Shown piece after piece: positions 34,081-43,281 of a stretch of DNA of 64,000 nucleotides. Origin of the DNA: Bryobacterales bacterium (GTDB lineage Bacteria; Acidobacteriota; Terriglobia; Bryobacterales; Bryobacteraceae). The number at the start of each line of letters is the position of its first letter. Within the stretch, counting starts at the first letter, position 1. The position numbers were made by a program, and so were the translations under genes. The notes below the pieces were generated by a model that was not told the DNA's origin, ran no database searches, and saw nothing but the letters and a program-made list of their open reading frames with translations. The stretch spans positions 147,566-211,565 of the forward strand of contig PLRS01000074.1 of the NCBI GenBank assembly GCA_003164035.1, given 5' to 3'.

Positions 34081-35766
34081 CTACCCCTGCTGCTTGTCCC
34101 AGCGGCCCCGTTCCCGCAGCTTGCGAACCTCCTCCGCCGCCATCTCCCGAAGCCGCGCCACGTCCACTTTCGCCGTCCGGTTCAGCGGCATCGCCCCCGC
34201 CTCCAGGACCACGTAATGAAGCGGGCGCATATAGGAGGTCAGCGAGCGGGCGTGCTTGCGCAGTTCGGCTTCGCTGAGATCGGCTCCGCGAAGTTTTTCC
34301 ACGAAGGCGACGATCCCTTCGGTCCAGATGCGGTGCGGTTGTCCCACCACCCCTACGTTTGCCACCCGGTCGGAGAGCGCGCTGAAGTGATCCTCCACAT
34401 CGCCGGGAAACACCTGATAGCCGGAGGGCTTCAGCACCCATTTGGCGCGGCCGGAGAAATGCAGTCCGTCGCCGTCGGTGTGCCCCATATCGCCGGTATA
34501 GAGCCAGCCATCGGTGGACAATGTGGCGGCGGTGGCAACGGCATCGTTCACGTAACCGAGAAAGGTCTGTGGGCCCTGAAAACAGATGTGGCCGGTCCCC
34601 CCCGCCGCCGTCTCCGCCCCGGCCGACCCGTCGCCGCTCATGGGCTCCCGAATCGACATGCGGTAGGCCGGCATGGCCCAGCCAATGCCGCGCGCCACGC
34701 GGTCGGCATCCGCAGTGACCGGAGTGTAGGTGCAGAAACCGGAAGTTTCGGTCAGCCCCAGGCCGGTCGCGATCCGGGGCGCCATCCGCAACATCCGGTC
34801 GAGAAACGGCCGCGGCACGGCTTGCCCCCCATACACCGCGGTTTCAAGGCTGGCCAGGTTGCGCCTTTCGAATTCCGCGGTGCGCCATTCCATCTGGAAC
34901 ATGGCTGGAATCTGCCCGAGCAGGGTCACCCCATGCCGTTCGATGGCTTCCAGCGATTTCAGGGGGTCGAAGATTTCGAGTGTCACCGCCGTGCCTCCCA
35001 TGAACAGCGAAGTGATGAGGATCTCGGCCTGGCCGCCTACGTGAGAGGCCGGCAGGTTGCACAGCGTCTTCCGATCGGGACCGAAGCCGAATGCCTTCCC
35101 CAGGCAGAGATTCTGGCAGGCGATGCCGCAGTGCGAAAGCAGCGCCGGCTTGGGCGAAGCGGTGGAACCGGTGGTGAAGATCACCTGCGCGCCATCGAGC
35201 CCGGTCACCTCCGCTCGCACGGGTTCGGGGCTGCCGGCGGCGCGCGCCAGCAGGTCGAAGAAACTGACCGCGCCGGGGATGCATTCGGCCGGCGGCGATA
35301 ACTGAATGAAATGCTCCACGGAGCCGCACTGGCGCCGGACCGCCTCGCCCAGTGCGGCGAAATCCGCCGCCGCCGTCTTACCGGGGAACGCGTACCCACG
35401 CGCGCGGATCAAACCGAGGGAGCGGACCACCTCGGCCGGACTCAAGCGAAGATCCAGGGGCGCATGGATCACCCCCAAGCGGAAGCAGGCGTATTCCAGC
35501 AGGATGTGCTCGTTCGCGAGCGGCAGCGAAGCCGCCAGAAAGTCGCCTTTGCTGAAGCCCATCCGGGCGAGTTCCCCGGCCAGCATCAGGGAGCCGCGCT
35601 GCAACTCGCGCCAGGTAAGGCGGGTGCCGCGGGTAGCATTGACGATGGCGGCCTGGTCCGGCTTGCGGGCCGCCCAGTAATCCACGGCGGCGTGGACCAG
35701 GTGACGGTCGGCGTACCCGTTCTCGAATTCTTCCAGCGTGACCTGGGGAATCGGTGGCGCATTCAT
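34081..35766 (-). CDS. AMP-forming acyl-CoA synthetase / ligase
   Basis: A 561-residue member of the adenylate-forming (ANL) superfamily. The P-loop-like A3 motif reads IFTTGSTASPKPALLSH (about 190-206); TGLGLTETSG is the A5 motif, WLYTGDMG (about 420) the A7 aspartate motif, and FSGRAKWVLKPSGYQVFP the hinge/A8 region. The usual A10 Lys region appears as LNRTAKVDVARLRE. It should activate a carboxylic acid as acyl-AMP and transfer it to CoA or a carrier; the acid is unknown. A preceding dehydrogenase on the same strand suggests a short catabolic set. Confidence 0.88.
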   Translation of the reverse strand: MNAPPIPQVTLEEFENGYADRHLVHAAVDYWAARKPDQAAIVNATRGTRLTWRELQRGSLMLAGELARMGFSKGDFLAASLPLANEHILLEYACFRLGVIHAPLDLRLSPAEVVRSLGLIRARGYAFPGKTAAADFAALGEAVRRQCGSVEHFIQLSPPAECIPGAVSFFDLLARAAGSPEPVRAEVTGLDGAQVIFTTGSTASPKPALLSHCGIACQNLCLGKAFGFGPDRKTLCNLPASHVGGQAEILITSLFMGGTAVTLEIFDPLKSLEAIERHGVTLLGQIPAMFQMEWRTAEFERRNLASLETAVYGGQAVPRPFLDRMLRMAPRIATGLGLTETSGFCTYTPVTADADRVARGIGWAMPAYRMSIREPMSGDGSAGAETAAGGTGHICFQGPQTFLGYVNDAVATAATLSTDGWLYTGDMGHTDGDGLHFSGRAKWVLKPSGYQVFPGDVEDHFSALSDRVANVGVVGQPHRIWTEGIVAFVEKLRGADLSEAELRKHARSLTSYMRPLHYVVLEAGAMPLNRTAKVDVARLREMAAEEVRKLRERGRWDKQQG

Positions 35767-35860
35767 GGCTGTCTATCTTTTTGAATAACACGACGCCCGT
35801 CGCCCGCTGGAACCAGCCACGGGGCGACGCCGGTTGGCGGATGCTGTTTTCGAGGGGTGG

Positions 35861-36286
35861 TCAGCCTACCATGGCGGGCAACTGGCGGGCAATGGCGCCC
35901 AGAGCTTCCGCCTGGGCGTTCATGGCCTCGCCGATGGCGGAGGTTTTTTCCGCCGCGGCCGTGGAGGTCTCGGTCGCAGTCTCCATGCCGCCGATAGCAT
36001 GGGCAATAGATTCGACTTCTTGGGCCTCTTGCTCACTGCCGGCCTTGATCCGGTCCACCAGTGCCCCGATCTCCCCCGCGCTGGCGGTAACTTTGGCGAT
36101 AGCCGCCGCCACGGTTTCGAAGTGGCTTCGGCCGTCGTGCGATTTGCCGATGGATGTTTTAATCAATCCAGCGGTTTCCGCGGCCGCTTTGGCGGAGCGC
36201 TTTGCCAGACTGCGGACCTCCTCGGCGACCACCGCAAAACCCAGGCCGGCCTCTCCAGCCCGCGCCGCTTCGACGGCCGCATTTAG
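35861..36286 (-). pseudogene. Remnant of a methyl-accepting chemotaxis protein signalling domain
   Basis: About 140 residues match the cytoplasmic tip of a chemoreceptor: [32 protein letters not shown] followed by the descending helix to a natural stop. The expected ascending helix, HAMP domain, membrane helices and sensor domain are missing. The match ends abruptly at about 36286; the frame is still open to 36457, but that upstream part is Pro/Ser-rich and unrelated. I read this as a 3' fragment left by deletion or insertion. It is probably not expressed. Confidence 0.8.
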
Positions 36287-36508
36287 GTGCGTGGTAAATC
36301 TCGACGACCGACGGGCAAGTGATCGATTCGTTGGAATGTGTTGCGGGTCAAGCGGCCTTCCGGAGGGGCTTTGGGGACGGTCGGAGGAGCTTTTTGGCTT
36401 CGGCCAGGCGGGGCTGGTGGGTGGCGAGGCGGGCGATTTCCGGGATTGAAAAATCAAATTGCGGGGGAGGGTCTGGCAGGGACGAACGCCTGCGCCACGG
36501 GGGGTCCG

Positions 36509-37123
36509 TCAGGCGGCACGGGCGGCGGCGGACTTATTGAGGCAGCAGTGTTTGTATTTCCGCGTGCTGCCACAGGGGCAAGGGTCGTTGCGGCCGGTTT
36601 TGGGTTCGGGACGGCGGTAGGTTTGGGGCTTTTGTGCAGAATTGTGCACGTGGAGGGCGGGGCTGGATTGGGCAGCGTTGGGCACGGTTGTGCAATTTTG
36701 TGCATCGCTAGCAGGTTCGGGGGGCTGCTGCTGAGCGAACCGATTCTGCTCGGCTTCCGCCATGGCATCGAACATGTCGACCATGCTGGCGGGCTCTTCC
36801 TTTTCGAACTTGGGCGGGGTGGAGACTTTATCGATGATGAAGATGGCGGCGCGGAGGCGGATGGAGGGCGAAGACTTTGGATCGGTGAGGACGGTGCGGA
36901 TGGCTTCAAAGGCGAGGTCGGCCAGATCGACGGCGCGGTCGCGGTAGAGGACGGCGCGGTCGTGACGGGCGATGGCTAATGCCTCGCGGAAATCGGGCGA
37001 GTTGAGGCGCCAGTTGGCGATGGTATTTCGATGGATGCCGGCTTGGGCGGCGGCGTCGGTCACGGAGGCGCCATTGGACAAGGCGTCGACGACCTGGAGT
37101 TGTGGAGGGGTCAGAATGAACAT
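36509..37123 (-). CDS. HTH-domain protein with C-terminal SEC-C zinc motif
   Basis: A 204-residue protein. Residues about 5-45 form a helix-turn-helix ([36 protein letters not shown]), of the type seen in transposase-like and terminase small-subunit proteins. A helical middle is followed by a Gln/Pro-rich linker and a C-terminal SEC-C motif, [18 protein letters not shown], which binds zinc and in SecA contacts SecB or ribosomes. The combination suggests a DNA-binding protein. It sits in a mosaic area between a chemoreceptor fragment and a restriction-type gene, consistent with a mobile or selfish origin. Confidence 0.8.
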   Translation of the reverse strand: MFILTPPQLQVVDALSNGASVTDAAAQAGIHRNTIANWRLNSPDFREALAIARHDRAVLYRDRAVDLADLAFEAIRTVLTDPKSSPSIRLRAAIFIIDKVSTPPKFEKEEPASMVDMFDAMAEAEQNRFAQQQPPEPASDAQNCTTVPNAAQSSPALHVHNSAQKPQTYRRPEPKTGRNDPCPCGSTRKYKHCCLNKSAAARAA

Positions 37124-37204
37124 AAAGAATCGCTCGCGACTACACGATAGCGGGCGAGCGGGAAAAACCGGGGTGGGGGAAGGCTGCGGATTGGCGGTAA
37201 GACG

Positions 37205-37342
37205 ATGGTGCGAAAGAAGTTAGGAATATTTCAAAAAGCTGTGACCGATATCGAGATCGTGCTCCAGATCCTCACCGCGTTCGCGGGGCACTGCGGGCTA
37301 TGCGAGAAAAGCGCCGGGATGAGTCCCGGCGTGGCAGACTGA
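37205..37342 (+). CDS. Possible small protein (45 residues)
   Basis: An open frame beginning [18 protein letters not shown], with a C-x-x-C pair (CGLC) near the end, preceded by GGCGGTAAG. It sits alone in a 270-bp gap between two leftward genes. The codon pattern is plausible, but without homologues it is only a candidate. Confidence 0.3.
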   Translation: MVRKKLGIFQKAVTDIEIVLQILTAFAGHCGLCEKSAGMSPGVAD

Positions 37343-37393
37343 GAGTCCGCTCCACTATGTCGTGCACACGGTCAGCCAAGAACGGGGTGGTCT

Positions 37394-38995
37394 TCAAAAC
37401 GGCAGAGGGTCCTGATCGCCGTTAGATTCCTTCGGCGCTTTCCTGAAGGTTGATGCATCTATCAAGGGAATATTCGGCTGCTTCCCTTCGAATAGCTCCT
37501 GAATCGTGAGGATCTGGATTTTGGGGTATTTGCCGTAGAGCGTCTCGTAGAATCCCGCCTTCACGGCTTCCGTTCTCATCGGCCCGGTCGAATCCGCGAG
37601 TGTAATGAACACGCCAATTTTGGCGTTCTCGCGATCCACGACGTGGGCCAGATCGCGCACCATGGCCACGTTGACGTGGTCACCACCTTTGACCGAGACG
37701 ATGGCCTTCTCCGTGATCTTTCCTTCCGGCTTGAAGTAGATCAGGCCGTCTATGCCGGAATCCGCGCCTTTCTTCTTTCCGGCGAACGGGACGGCGTTCA
37801 CCAGGGATACCGCCCACCACTGGAATTGATACTTGTCGCGCAGCGCCAGATCGCGTGCGCCGTCCAGGTCCTTCGGCGTGCCGTGGACCTCGTACTTGAT
37901 TCCGGGAAAGGCGTCCTTCAGGCGCTTCTCGATCAGGGATATCGCAAGATGGGTGATGTCTATGCCGATCCATTCGCGCTTGAGCTTCTGGGCTGCATGG
38001 ACGGCGGTGCCGCAGCCGCAGAACGGATCGAGGACAACGTCACCTTCGTTGGAACTCGCCGCCAAGACACGCTCCAAGAGGGCCTGAGGTTTCTGTGTGG
38101 GGTATCCGAGGCGCTCTTGGGCCATTGAGTTTATGGGATTGATATCTGCCCAGATATTGGTTGCCAGGGTTCCTTTAGTATTTTCGAGATAGCGTTTCAA
38201 TTGAGGCCGTTTGCTAGTGCTATCTGGGTACCAGATTAGGCCCTCTCGATCCAGGCGTTCCATCGTTTCCTTTGAATATGCCCAGCCGTTTGGGTGTGGT
38301 TTATGACCCTTCCACTCGTACGTCAGGTTTGGACGCGGATTTGGACTTCTCATGTCACTCAACCTATACTGTCTTCCATCGCCGTCGTCATGCCTGTACT
38401 TGCTGGATAAATACTGCTCTGTGTGCGCAAGGTAGATCGGGTTCCAGGAAAAATCTCTGTCTTGCTCCTTTACGTAGTAGAGCAGGGTATCTGCGACGGC
38501 GCTCCATCCTTTGCTGTCATTGTGGACGTTGGTTCGCCTCCAGGTGATTTCGGTCCGGAAGTTTAGCGCGCCAAATATTGCGTCCATCAGGATCTTCAAA
38601 TAGTGGCTCGCAGTCGGATCGCAGTGCAGATAGATGCTGCCGGTCGCCTTGAGTACCCGTCGAAGTTCCAGGAGGCGTACAGCCATCATGGTCAGGTACG
38701 CCATCATATCGTTCTCTTTGAGGAACGACCTCATGGCTCGCAGCATTTCCGCTGCGTCGCTGTTGCCGCTGGACATCACGCCATCAAAGGCTAATTCCGC
38801 CTCGTCACCCCAGTGCCAGGTGTCCTCGAATGCTTCGATCTGCGCGCGGGATTTCTCGCCGGCGGTGCTCTTGAAGAGCACGTTGTAGGTGGCTTGGCTA
38901 TTGAACGGAGGGTCAAGATAGATGAGATCGACGCTCTCATCGTCGATGCAACCGCGCAGGACGGTGAGGTTGTCGCCGTAGTAGAGTCGATTCAT
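37394..38995 (-). CDS. DNA methyltransferase (N4/N6, beta class) fused to a Mrr-like nuclease domain
   Basis: A 533-residue bifunctional-looking protein. The N-terminal methyltransferase has DPPF at 28-31 and, further on, VVLDPFCGCGTAVHAA (about 318-333). This order (catalytic motif before the SAM-binding motif) marks the beta class of N6-adenine/N4-cytosine enzymes. From about residue 400 a restriction-endonuclease-like domain follows: GADSGIDGLIYF with a candidate catalytic Asp, then AIVSVKGG with the Lys, and IGVFITL. The position two before the Lys is Ser rather than Gln/Glu. Base composition is visibly less GC-rich than the neighbours, suggesting acquisition. No separate restriction subunit is adjacent. 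Confidence 0.85.
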   Translation of the reverse strand: MNRLYYGDNLTVLRGCIDDESVDLIYLDPPFNSQATYNVLFKSTAGEKSRAQIEAFEDTWHWGDEAELAFDGVMSSGNSDAAEMLRAMRSFLKENDMMAYLTMMAVRLLELRRVLKATGSIYLHCDPTASHYLKILMDAIFGALNFRTEITWRRTNVHNDSKGWSAVADTLLYYVKEQDRDFSWNPIYLAHTEQYLSSKYRHDDGDGRQYRLSDMRSPNPRPNLTYEWKGHKPHPNGWAYSKETMERLDREGLIWYPDSTSKRPQLKRYLENTKGTLATNIWADINPINSMAQERLGYPTQKPQALLERVLAASSNEGDVVLDPFCGCGTAVHAAQKLKREWIGIDITHLAISLIEKRLKDAFPGIKYEVHGTPKDLDGARDLALRDKYQFQWWAVSLVNAVPFAGKKKGADSGIDGLIYFKPEGKITEKAIVSVKGGDHVNVAMVRDLAHVVDRENAKIGVFITLADSTGPMRTEAVKAGFYETLYGKYPKIQILTIQELFEGKQPNIPLIDASTFRKAPKESNGDQDPLPF

Positions 38996-39378
38996 AGTCG
39001 GTAAATCGGCGTGGTGGCCGAACGCGATTAGGGTACCAGAATTCGGCCTTTAGGCGGGCCTGAGAAAAGGGGACGGGGTGCTTAACCGATCTGGGGAAAT
39101 CCTTTTAGGGCAACCGCTCCCTCGCGGTGAAGGCGTCCGCTCTCGATGGCGTACTTGATGAACGGCTATTGGTCCGCGGTTGGCTGTATTTCCAATGCTT
39201 CCAGCGTAGGGAGGGCGAAGGCGGGTGTCATTGCCGAGGCCAAGGACACCGGCGACAAGATCGCCGGCGCTACGAAGACGAGGAATCGCCGGTGCACACA
39301 AGGGTTTGGGCGCCCAAATTTCCATCCGTAACCAAATCTCCGGTTCTGGCGAAGGAATATAATAGGGAACAAAAGAGG
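38996..39378. other. 383-bp intergenic region between divergent methyltransferase and MsrP genes
   Basis: It holds a fragment of the dispersed palindrome family at 39111-39129 (CAACCGCTCCCTCGCGGTGA) and a TATAAT box at 39358-39363 ahead of the MsrP-like gene. No convincing coding region is seen. Confidence 0.5.
39358..39363 (+). promoter_or_regulatory. Candidate -10 box for the MsrP-like gene
   Basis: A perfect TATAAT lies 15 bp before ATG 39379, which would give a leader of about 9 nt containing AGAGG. No clear -35 element is seen. Confidence 0.4.
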
Positions 39379-40326
39379 ATGCTGATCAAGAAGCCCGAGG
39401 ATTTACGCTATTCCGAGATCACGCCGCGCCCGGTTTATCTGAACCGGAGGCGGTTTCTGGCCGGCCTGCCGGTGGCTTTGGCGGGGGGCCGCGAGCTGCT
39501 TTCGCCCATTCGGGCGCGCGCCGCCGGCGGGAGGTTCGCCAATCTGGTGAAGAGCCCGTTCAGCACCACCGAAAAGCCGAACAGCTTGAACGACGTCACC
39601 CACTACAACAATTTCTACGAATTCGGCACCGGCAAGGACCAACCGGCCAAACTGGCGCAGAAGTTCAAGCCGGGGCCGGATTGGAGGGTTTCGGTGGAAG
39701 GGGCCGTGGCCAAGCCGCGCAAGTTCGCCTTGGATGAACTGGTGGCGCTGGCGCCGATGGAAGAGCGCATCTATCGCCATCGCTGCGTGGAAGCCTGGTC
39801 CATCGTGGTGCCGTGGGTGGGATATTCGCTGAGCGTGCTGCTCAAACAGGCGCAGCCGACGGCCAAAGCCCAGTACGTGGCCTTCGAAAGCTACTACAGC
39901 TCCAGCATGATGCTCTCCTCCGAACAAGCCGGCATCGAGTTTCCTTACGTCGAAGGGCTGCGCCTGGATGAAGCCATGCACCCGCTCGCCATGCTGACGT
40001 TCGGCATGTACGGCGACTCGCTGCCGCCGCAGGACGGGGCGCCGGTGCGGCTGACGGTGCCCTGGAAGTACGGCTTCAAAAGCATCAAGTCGCTGGTGAA
40101 GATCAAGCTGGTGGAAAAGCAGCCGGCCAGCACCTGGAATTTGACCAACTCGCGCGAATACGGGTTTTATTCCAACGTCAACCCGCAGGTGGATCACCCG
40201 CGCTGGAGCCAGGCCAGCGAGCGCCGGCTGGGCGAATTTTTCAAGCGCCCGACCCAGATGTTCAACGGTTACGGCAACGATGTGGCCAGCCTGTACAACG
40301 GCATGGACCTGAAGAAAAACTACTAG
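39379..40326 (+). CDS. msrP: MsrP-like (YedY) molybdopterin-dependent oxidoreductase, catalytic subunit
   Basis: A 315-residue Tat-exported protein of the sulfite-oxidase fold. The N-terminus, KKPEDLRYSEITPRPVYLNR, runs into a twin-arginine segment NRRRFLAGL (22-30), matching the E. coli MsrP layout. The molybdenum-ligand Cys is Cys136 in YRHRCVEAW, followed by PWVGYSLSVLL and, near the end, NGYGNDVASLYNG. MsrP reduces periplasmic methionine sulfoxide using electrons from the membrane haem protein MsrQ. No msrQ is adjacent: the next gene is convergent, so the partner is elsewhere or different. The start is set by the twin-arginine leader. Confidence 0.9.
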   Translation: MLIKKPEDLRYSEITPRPVYLNRRRFLAGLPVALAGGRELLSPIRARAAGGRFANLVKSPFSTTEKPNSLNDVTHYNNFYEFGTGKDQPAKLAQKFKPGPDWRVSVEGAVAKPRKFALDELVALAPMEERIYRHRCVEAWSIVVPWVGYSLSVLLKQAQPTAKAQYVAFESYYSSSMMLSSEQAGIEFPYVEGLRLDEAMHPLAMLTFGMYGDSLPPQDGAPVRLTVPWKYGFKSIKSLVKIKLVEKQPASTWNLTNSREYGFYSNVNPQVDHPRWSQASERRLGEFFKRPTQMFNGYGNDVASLYNGMDLKKNY

Positions 40327-40359
40327 GCCGAATTGTGAATGACAAGCCCGGGGCCTGTC

Positions 40360-42477
40360 CTACGCCGAATACAATGCCGCTACTTCGTAATCCACGACTT
40401 TGGGAATGGTGAACTCGATGGCACCGTTGCCGGCGGTGAAAGGGATGTTGGTTTCGGCCCGCAGCAGTTCCACGCGGGTCACCCGCCGGCCCGGGGGCAG
40501 TAACATCCTTACCTTCTGGCGGCCGATGGGGAAGAACTCCCGCAGCCAACCGCGGTGCATGGCGGGGTTGGTGTAATTGAGGACGTGCACGGCGAAGCCG
40601 GCCTCGGTTTCCCAGGCGAAAGTCTCGATCACGCCGTCGCCTTCGATGGTAACCGGCGGATTCGCACCGGCTACCCAGCGGATGGAATTCTGCAATAACC
40701 GCGCCAGGTCGGTATGGCCGGAGCGCCACATGGTGCGCTCGATGTCGCCGGGGAACCAGGCCAGACGGCTCTTGCCTTTCTCCCGCAGCACGACCGCCGG
40801 CTCACTTGTCCGCTGCTGGACGGGATAGGAGAGTTCGGGAGGGTACGCCACGAAGCCGGGCACCACCGTCAGAACCGGGTTATCGATCGGAGCCACCGGG
40901 ACCCGGTTCTGTGCGCCGGGTATCCACTGAGTATTGGAAAAGCCGTTGAGAATCGCGTGCTGTCTTTCAATGCGGGCCAGATACGCGTTGCCCACCGTGG
41001 GGACGATCTCGCCGGCCTTGCGAATGCCGAAAACATCGGCCAAGCCGAAATCCGGCCGCCGCTCATTGCGCTCGGTGTACAGGCTGGTCTCGAAGCTGGC
41101 CAGCAGCGAGCCGCCGGCATCCACGTAGGCGCGCAACTGGCGGCACTGTTGGTCGCTCAGCAGGGCCGTGTTCGGCAGCAGCAGCGCGGCGTACTTCGCC
41201 AGGTCCTCCGGCGCAAGCTTGTCCTCATGCACGAAATCGAAGAGGTACCGGCCCTCGAGCAGCGCGTAGTACATCCCGTCCATGTACTCCCGCATCAGGG
41301 CGCCCGGCGGAGGCTGGTAGAACAGATGCGTGCGTTGGCCCATCACCACGCCCAGATTGGCGATGGAGCGCTTATTGACGAAGTGGGCGTCGTGGCGCGC
41401 CGTCCATTCGAAATATTTGTGCGCGGGCTCCAGCCAGCGCCGGTCCTCCCCCATGCCGTTCTCGCCGCCGATGATATGGTGATACGGCACCATGCCGGAG
41501 GCGAGCGTCTCGTTGAACCACATGCGTTCTTCCTGCGGCGACTTATAGACGTTGCGCCAGCGGGGCGTGCCGGTGGACCAGGCTCCGGTAACGTTGTTCG
41601 CCATCTTGCCCTTCTGCACGGCGCTGCACACGCGGCCTTGCAGGGCGCATCCCCAGATGGGCGTATCGTCGCCGCCGCGGCCCTGGTTATCGGACTGGAA
41701 CCATTCGCAGAGTTCCCCCAATTGCACCAGGTTGGCCGTGGAACGGATGCCGCCGCCGAGATTGGCGAAATAGAAATTGGTCGGCTTCTTCTGTTTGGCA
41801 ATGGAATCGTAGAGCTTCCAGAGATAGATGGTACGTTCGTTGAACTTATCCCAGTAGTCGATGGTTCCCGGCTTGGGCAGTTTCTTACACTGCTCGCAAT
41901 GGCAGACCGGCAAGGTTCCCAGCGGCGGCCAGGCGTTGGTGAAGATGCCGTCCACGTCGTAGAGCGAGTTGATTTCACGCATGATCGCCGGCACATAGTC
42001 GGTCATGTAGGAAGTGAACATGCAGGTGCGGAACAGGCGCGGGTCCTCGGTGTGGTGGACAGCCTTTCCTTCGGCGTCGCGCTCGAACCACTCCGGATGG
42101 GCTTCGACGGCATCTTCCCAATTCAGGTCCGGACTCATGCGCGCGATCACGTGGATGCCGCGCTTCCTGGCGGCGGCGCAACACTCGCCGAAGAAATCCC
42201 GGTCGCCGAGAAACTTGCCTTTGCGGTGGTACGGCACTTTGGTCTGGTAAAAAGCCAGGATGCCAGTGACGCTCACCATGGTGGCGTCCACCTTCAGGCT
42301 GGCCCAGTAATCCGCCCATTGCTCGACGTCGAGCACGGCCGGGTCGTGCTCGGTCATATTGGTCTGGCCGAGCCGCCGGATTTTCCGTTGCCAGGGAACC
42401 GCAGTCTCGGCGGCAAACAGGGAAGTCGCCATCGCGGCTGCCGGCACCATCATGAAGTCGCGTCGATTCAAGTCCAT
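40360..42477 (-). CDS. Tat-exported glycoside-hydrolase-like protein with trimerisation-type domain
   Basis: A 705-residue protein with a twin-arginine leader (MDLNRRDFMMVPAAAMATSL). The first half reads as a TIM barrel of the putative-glycosidase type: LKVDATMVSVTGILAFYQTK, GIHVIARMSPDLNWEDAVEAHPEWF and YDVDGIFTNAWP, with a Cys-rich CHCEQCKK. The middle (YAALLLPNTALLSDQQCRQLRAYVDAGGSL) looks like the trimerisation/glutamine-amidotransferase-like domain of GH42-type enzymes. A beta-rich C-terminus follows. It is likely a periplasmic carbohydrate-active enzyme; substrate and catalytic residues are not assignable by eye. Confidence 0.75.
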   Translation of the reverse strand: MDLNRRDFMMVPAAAMATSLFAAETAVPWQRKIRRLGQTNMTEHDPAVLDVEQWADYWASLKVDATMVSVTGILAFYQTKVPYHRKGKFLGDRDFFGECCAAARKRGIHVIARMSPDLNWEDAVEAHPEWFERDAEGKAVHHTEDPRLFRTCMFTSYMTDYVPAIMREINSLYDVDGIFTNAWPPLGTLPVCHCEQCKKLPKPGTIDYWDKFNERTIYLWKLYDSIAKQKKPTNFYFANLGGGIRSTANLVQLGELCEWFQSDNQGRGGDDTPIWGCALQGRVCSAVQKGKMANNVTGAWSTGTPRWRNVYKSPQEERMWFNETLASGMVPYHHIIGGENGMGEDRRWLEPAHKYFEWTARHDAHFVNKRSIANLGVVMGQRTHLFYQPPPGALMREYMDGMYYALLEGRYLFDFVHEDKLAPEDLAKYAALLLPNTALLSDQQCRQLRAYVDAGGSLLASFETSLYTERNERRPDFGLADVFGIRKAGEIVPTVGNAYLARIERQHAILNGFSNTQWIPGAQNRVPVAPIDNPVLTVVPGFVAYPPELSYPVQQRTSEPAVVLREKGKSRLAWFPGDIERTMWRSGHTDLARLLQNSIRWVAGANPPVTIEGDGVIETFAWETEAGFAVHVLNYTNPAMHRGWLREFFPIGRQKVRMLLPPGRRVTRVELLRAETNIPFTAGNGAIEFTIPKVVDYEVAALYSA

Positions 42478-42567
42478 GAAGATCCTCGATCCGCATCGAT
42501 GCTAACATGCGGACGAGGCGGGCAAAACCATAAGCGTCCGACATTGCGGGCTTGACAGCCTGCGCCA

Positions 42568-43281
42568 CTAACCCCGCTTGCGCGCTGGTTTCATCTGCCT
42601 CGGCCGCTTACCGGGCCTATTCCCAGCGGAGATCGCGGCGGCCTCGGCCGGGAGCGGTGCGGCACTGGCCCAATGAAATATCTGCTCTCTCAGTTCGCGA
42701 TCGACCCAGAGGGCAACCGCGAAGGGAATCACGTAAGGAATCGCGCTGACTGACAGATATTCGCTGAAATGCAAGAACCAGTTTCCCAGCGGATCTTGCG
42801 AAGGCAACAATTGCGCCAGCGCCTTGTGTGCGTAAATCTCCGCGGTGACCAGGAGCAGAGCGATTTCCAGTACCACCATCGCCAGCGTTCCGAGCAGCAG
42901 CGGCCGTAAGTTCCGGCGGATGCCCGGCGCCGCCAGCATAATCGCCCAGTAGACCGGCAGGCCGAAGGTGAAGGCGCCCGCGTCCGACCGCGCCAGGTCG
43001 AAATCGATGGAGTGCATCTGTTGCGGCGTGGGGTTCTCGAGGGAGCGTGGGAGGGTCGCTTCCAGCGGAACTTCAAACGTCCAGTCGCCGCTCGGAGCCT
43101 CCGTCACTGAAAGCTCAGAGCGCCCGCTAAAGACCGCGCCACCGCATACTTGCACGGCTCCCCTCAGCAGAAATAACAGAGGGTTGAGCAGCACGAACCA
43201 CCACAAGATCAACATACCGGTCAGCAGCGCCGAACCGAGCAGCAGAAAGCGGGTTTGGGGATTGAGGCTAATCGCCGGCAT
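42568..43281 (-). CDS. Exosortase H-associated membrane protein
   Basis: A 237-residue membrane protein. A hydrophobic helix at about 12-40 is followed by an external beta region (SELSVTEAPSGDWTFEVPLEATLP) and then three helices (FGLPVYWAIMLAAPG, LLLGTLAMVVLEIALLLVTAEI, AIPYVIPFAVALWV). It ends in a Lys/Arg-rich cytoplasmic tail. It overlaps the exosortase gene by 14 bp. This topology and position match the membrane protein that accompanies exosortase H. Its biochemical role is unknown. Confidence 0.8.
   Translation of the reverse strand: MPAISLNPQTRFLLLGSALLTGMLILWWFVLLNPLLFLLRGAVQVCGGAVFSGRSELSVTEAPSGDWTFEVPLEATLPRSLENPTPQQMHSIDFDLARSDAGAFTFGLPVYWAIMLAAPGIRRNLRPLLLGTLAMVVLEIALLLVTAEIYAHKALAQLLPSQDPLGNWFLHFSEYLSVSAIPYVIPFAVALWVDRELREQIFHWASAAPLPAEAAAISAGNRPGKRPRQMKPARKRG

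Noticed and set aside
34081..35301. Long plus-strand frames opposite the ligase gene
   Set aside because: The minus strand shows all ANL-family motifs in order; the plus frames are low-complexity shadows.
36509..37123. Transposase call for the HTH/SEC-C protein
   Set aside because: Only the HTH resembles transposase proteins. There is no DDE or other catalytic domain and no terminal inverted repeats nearby.
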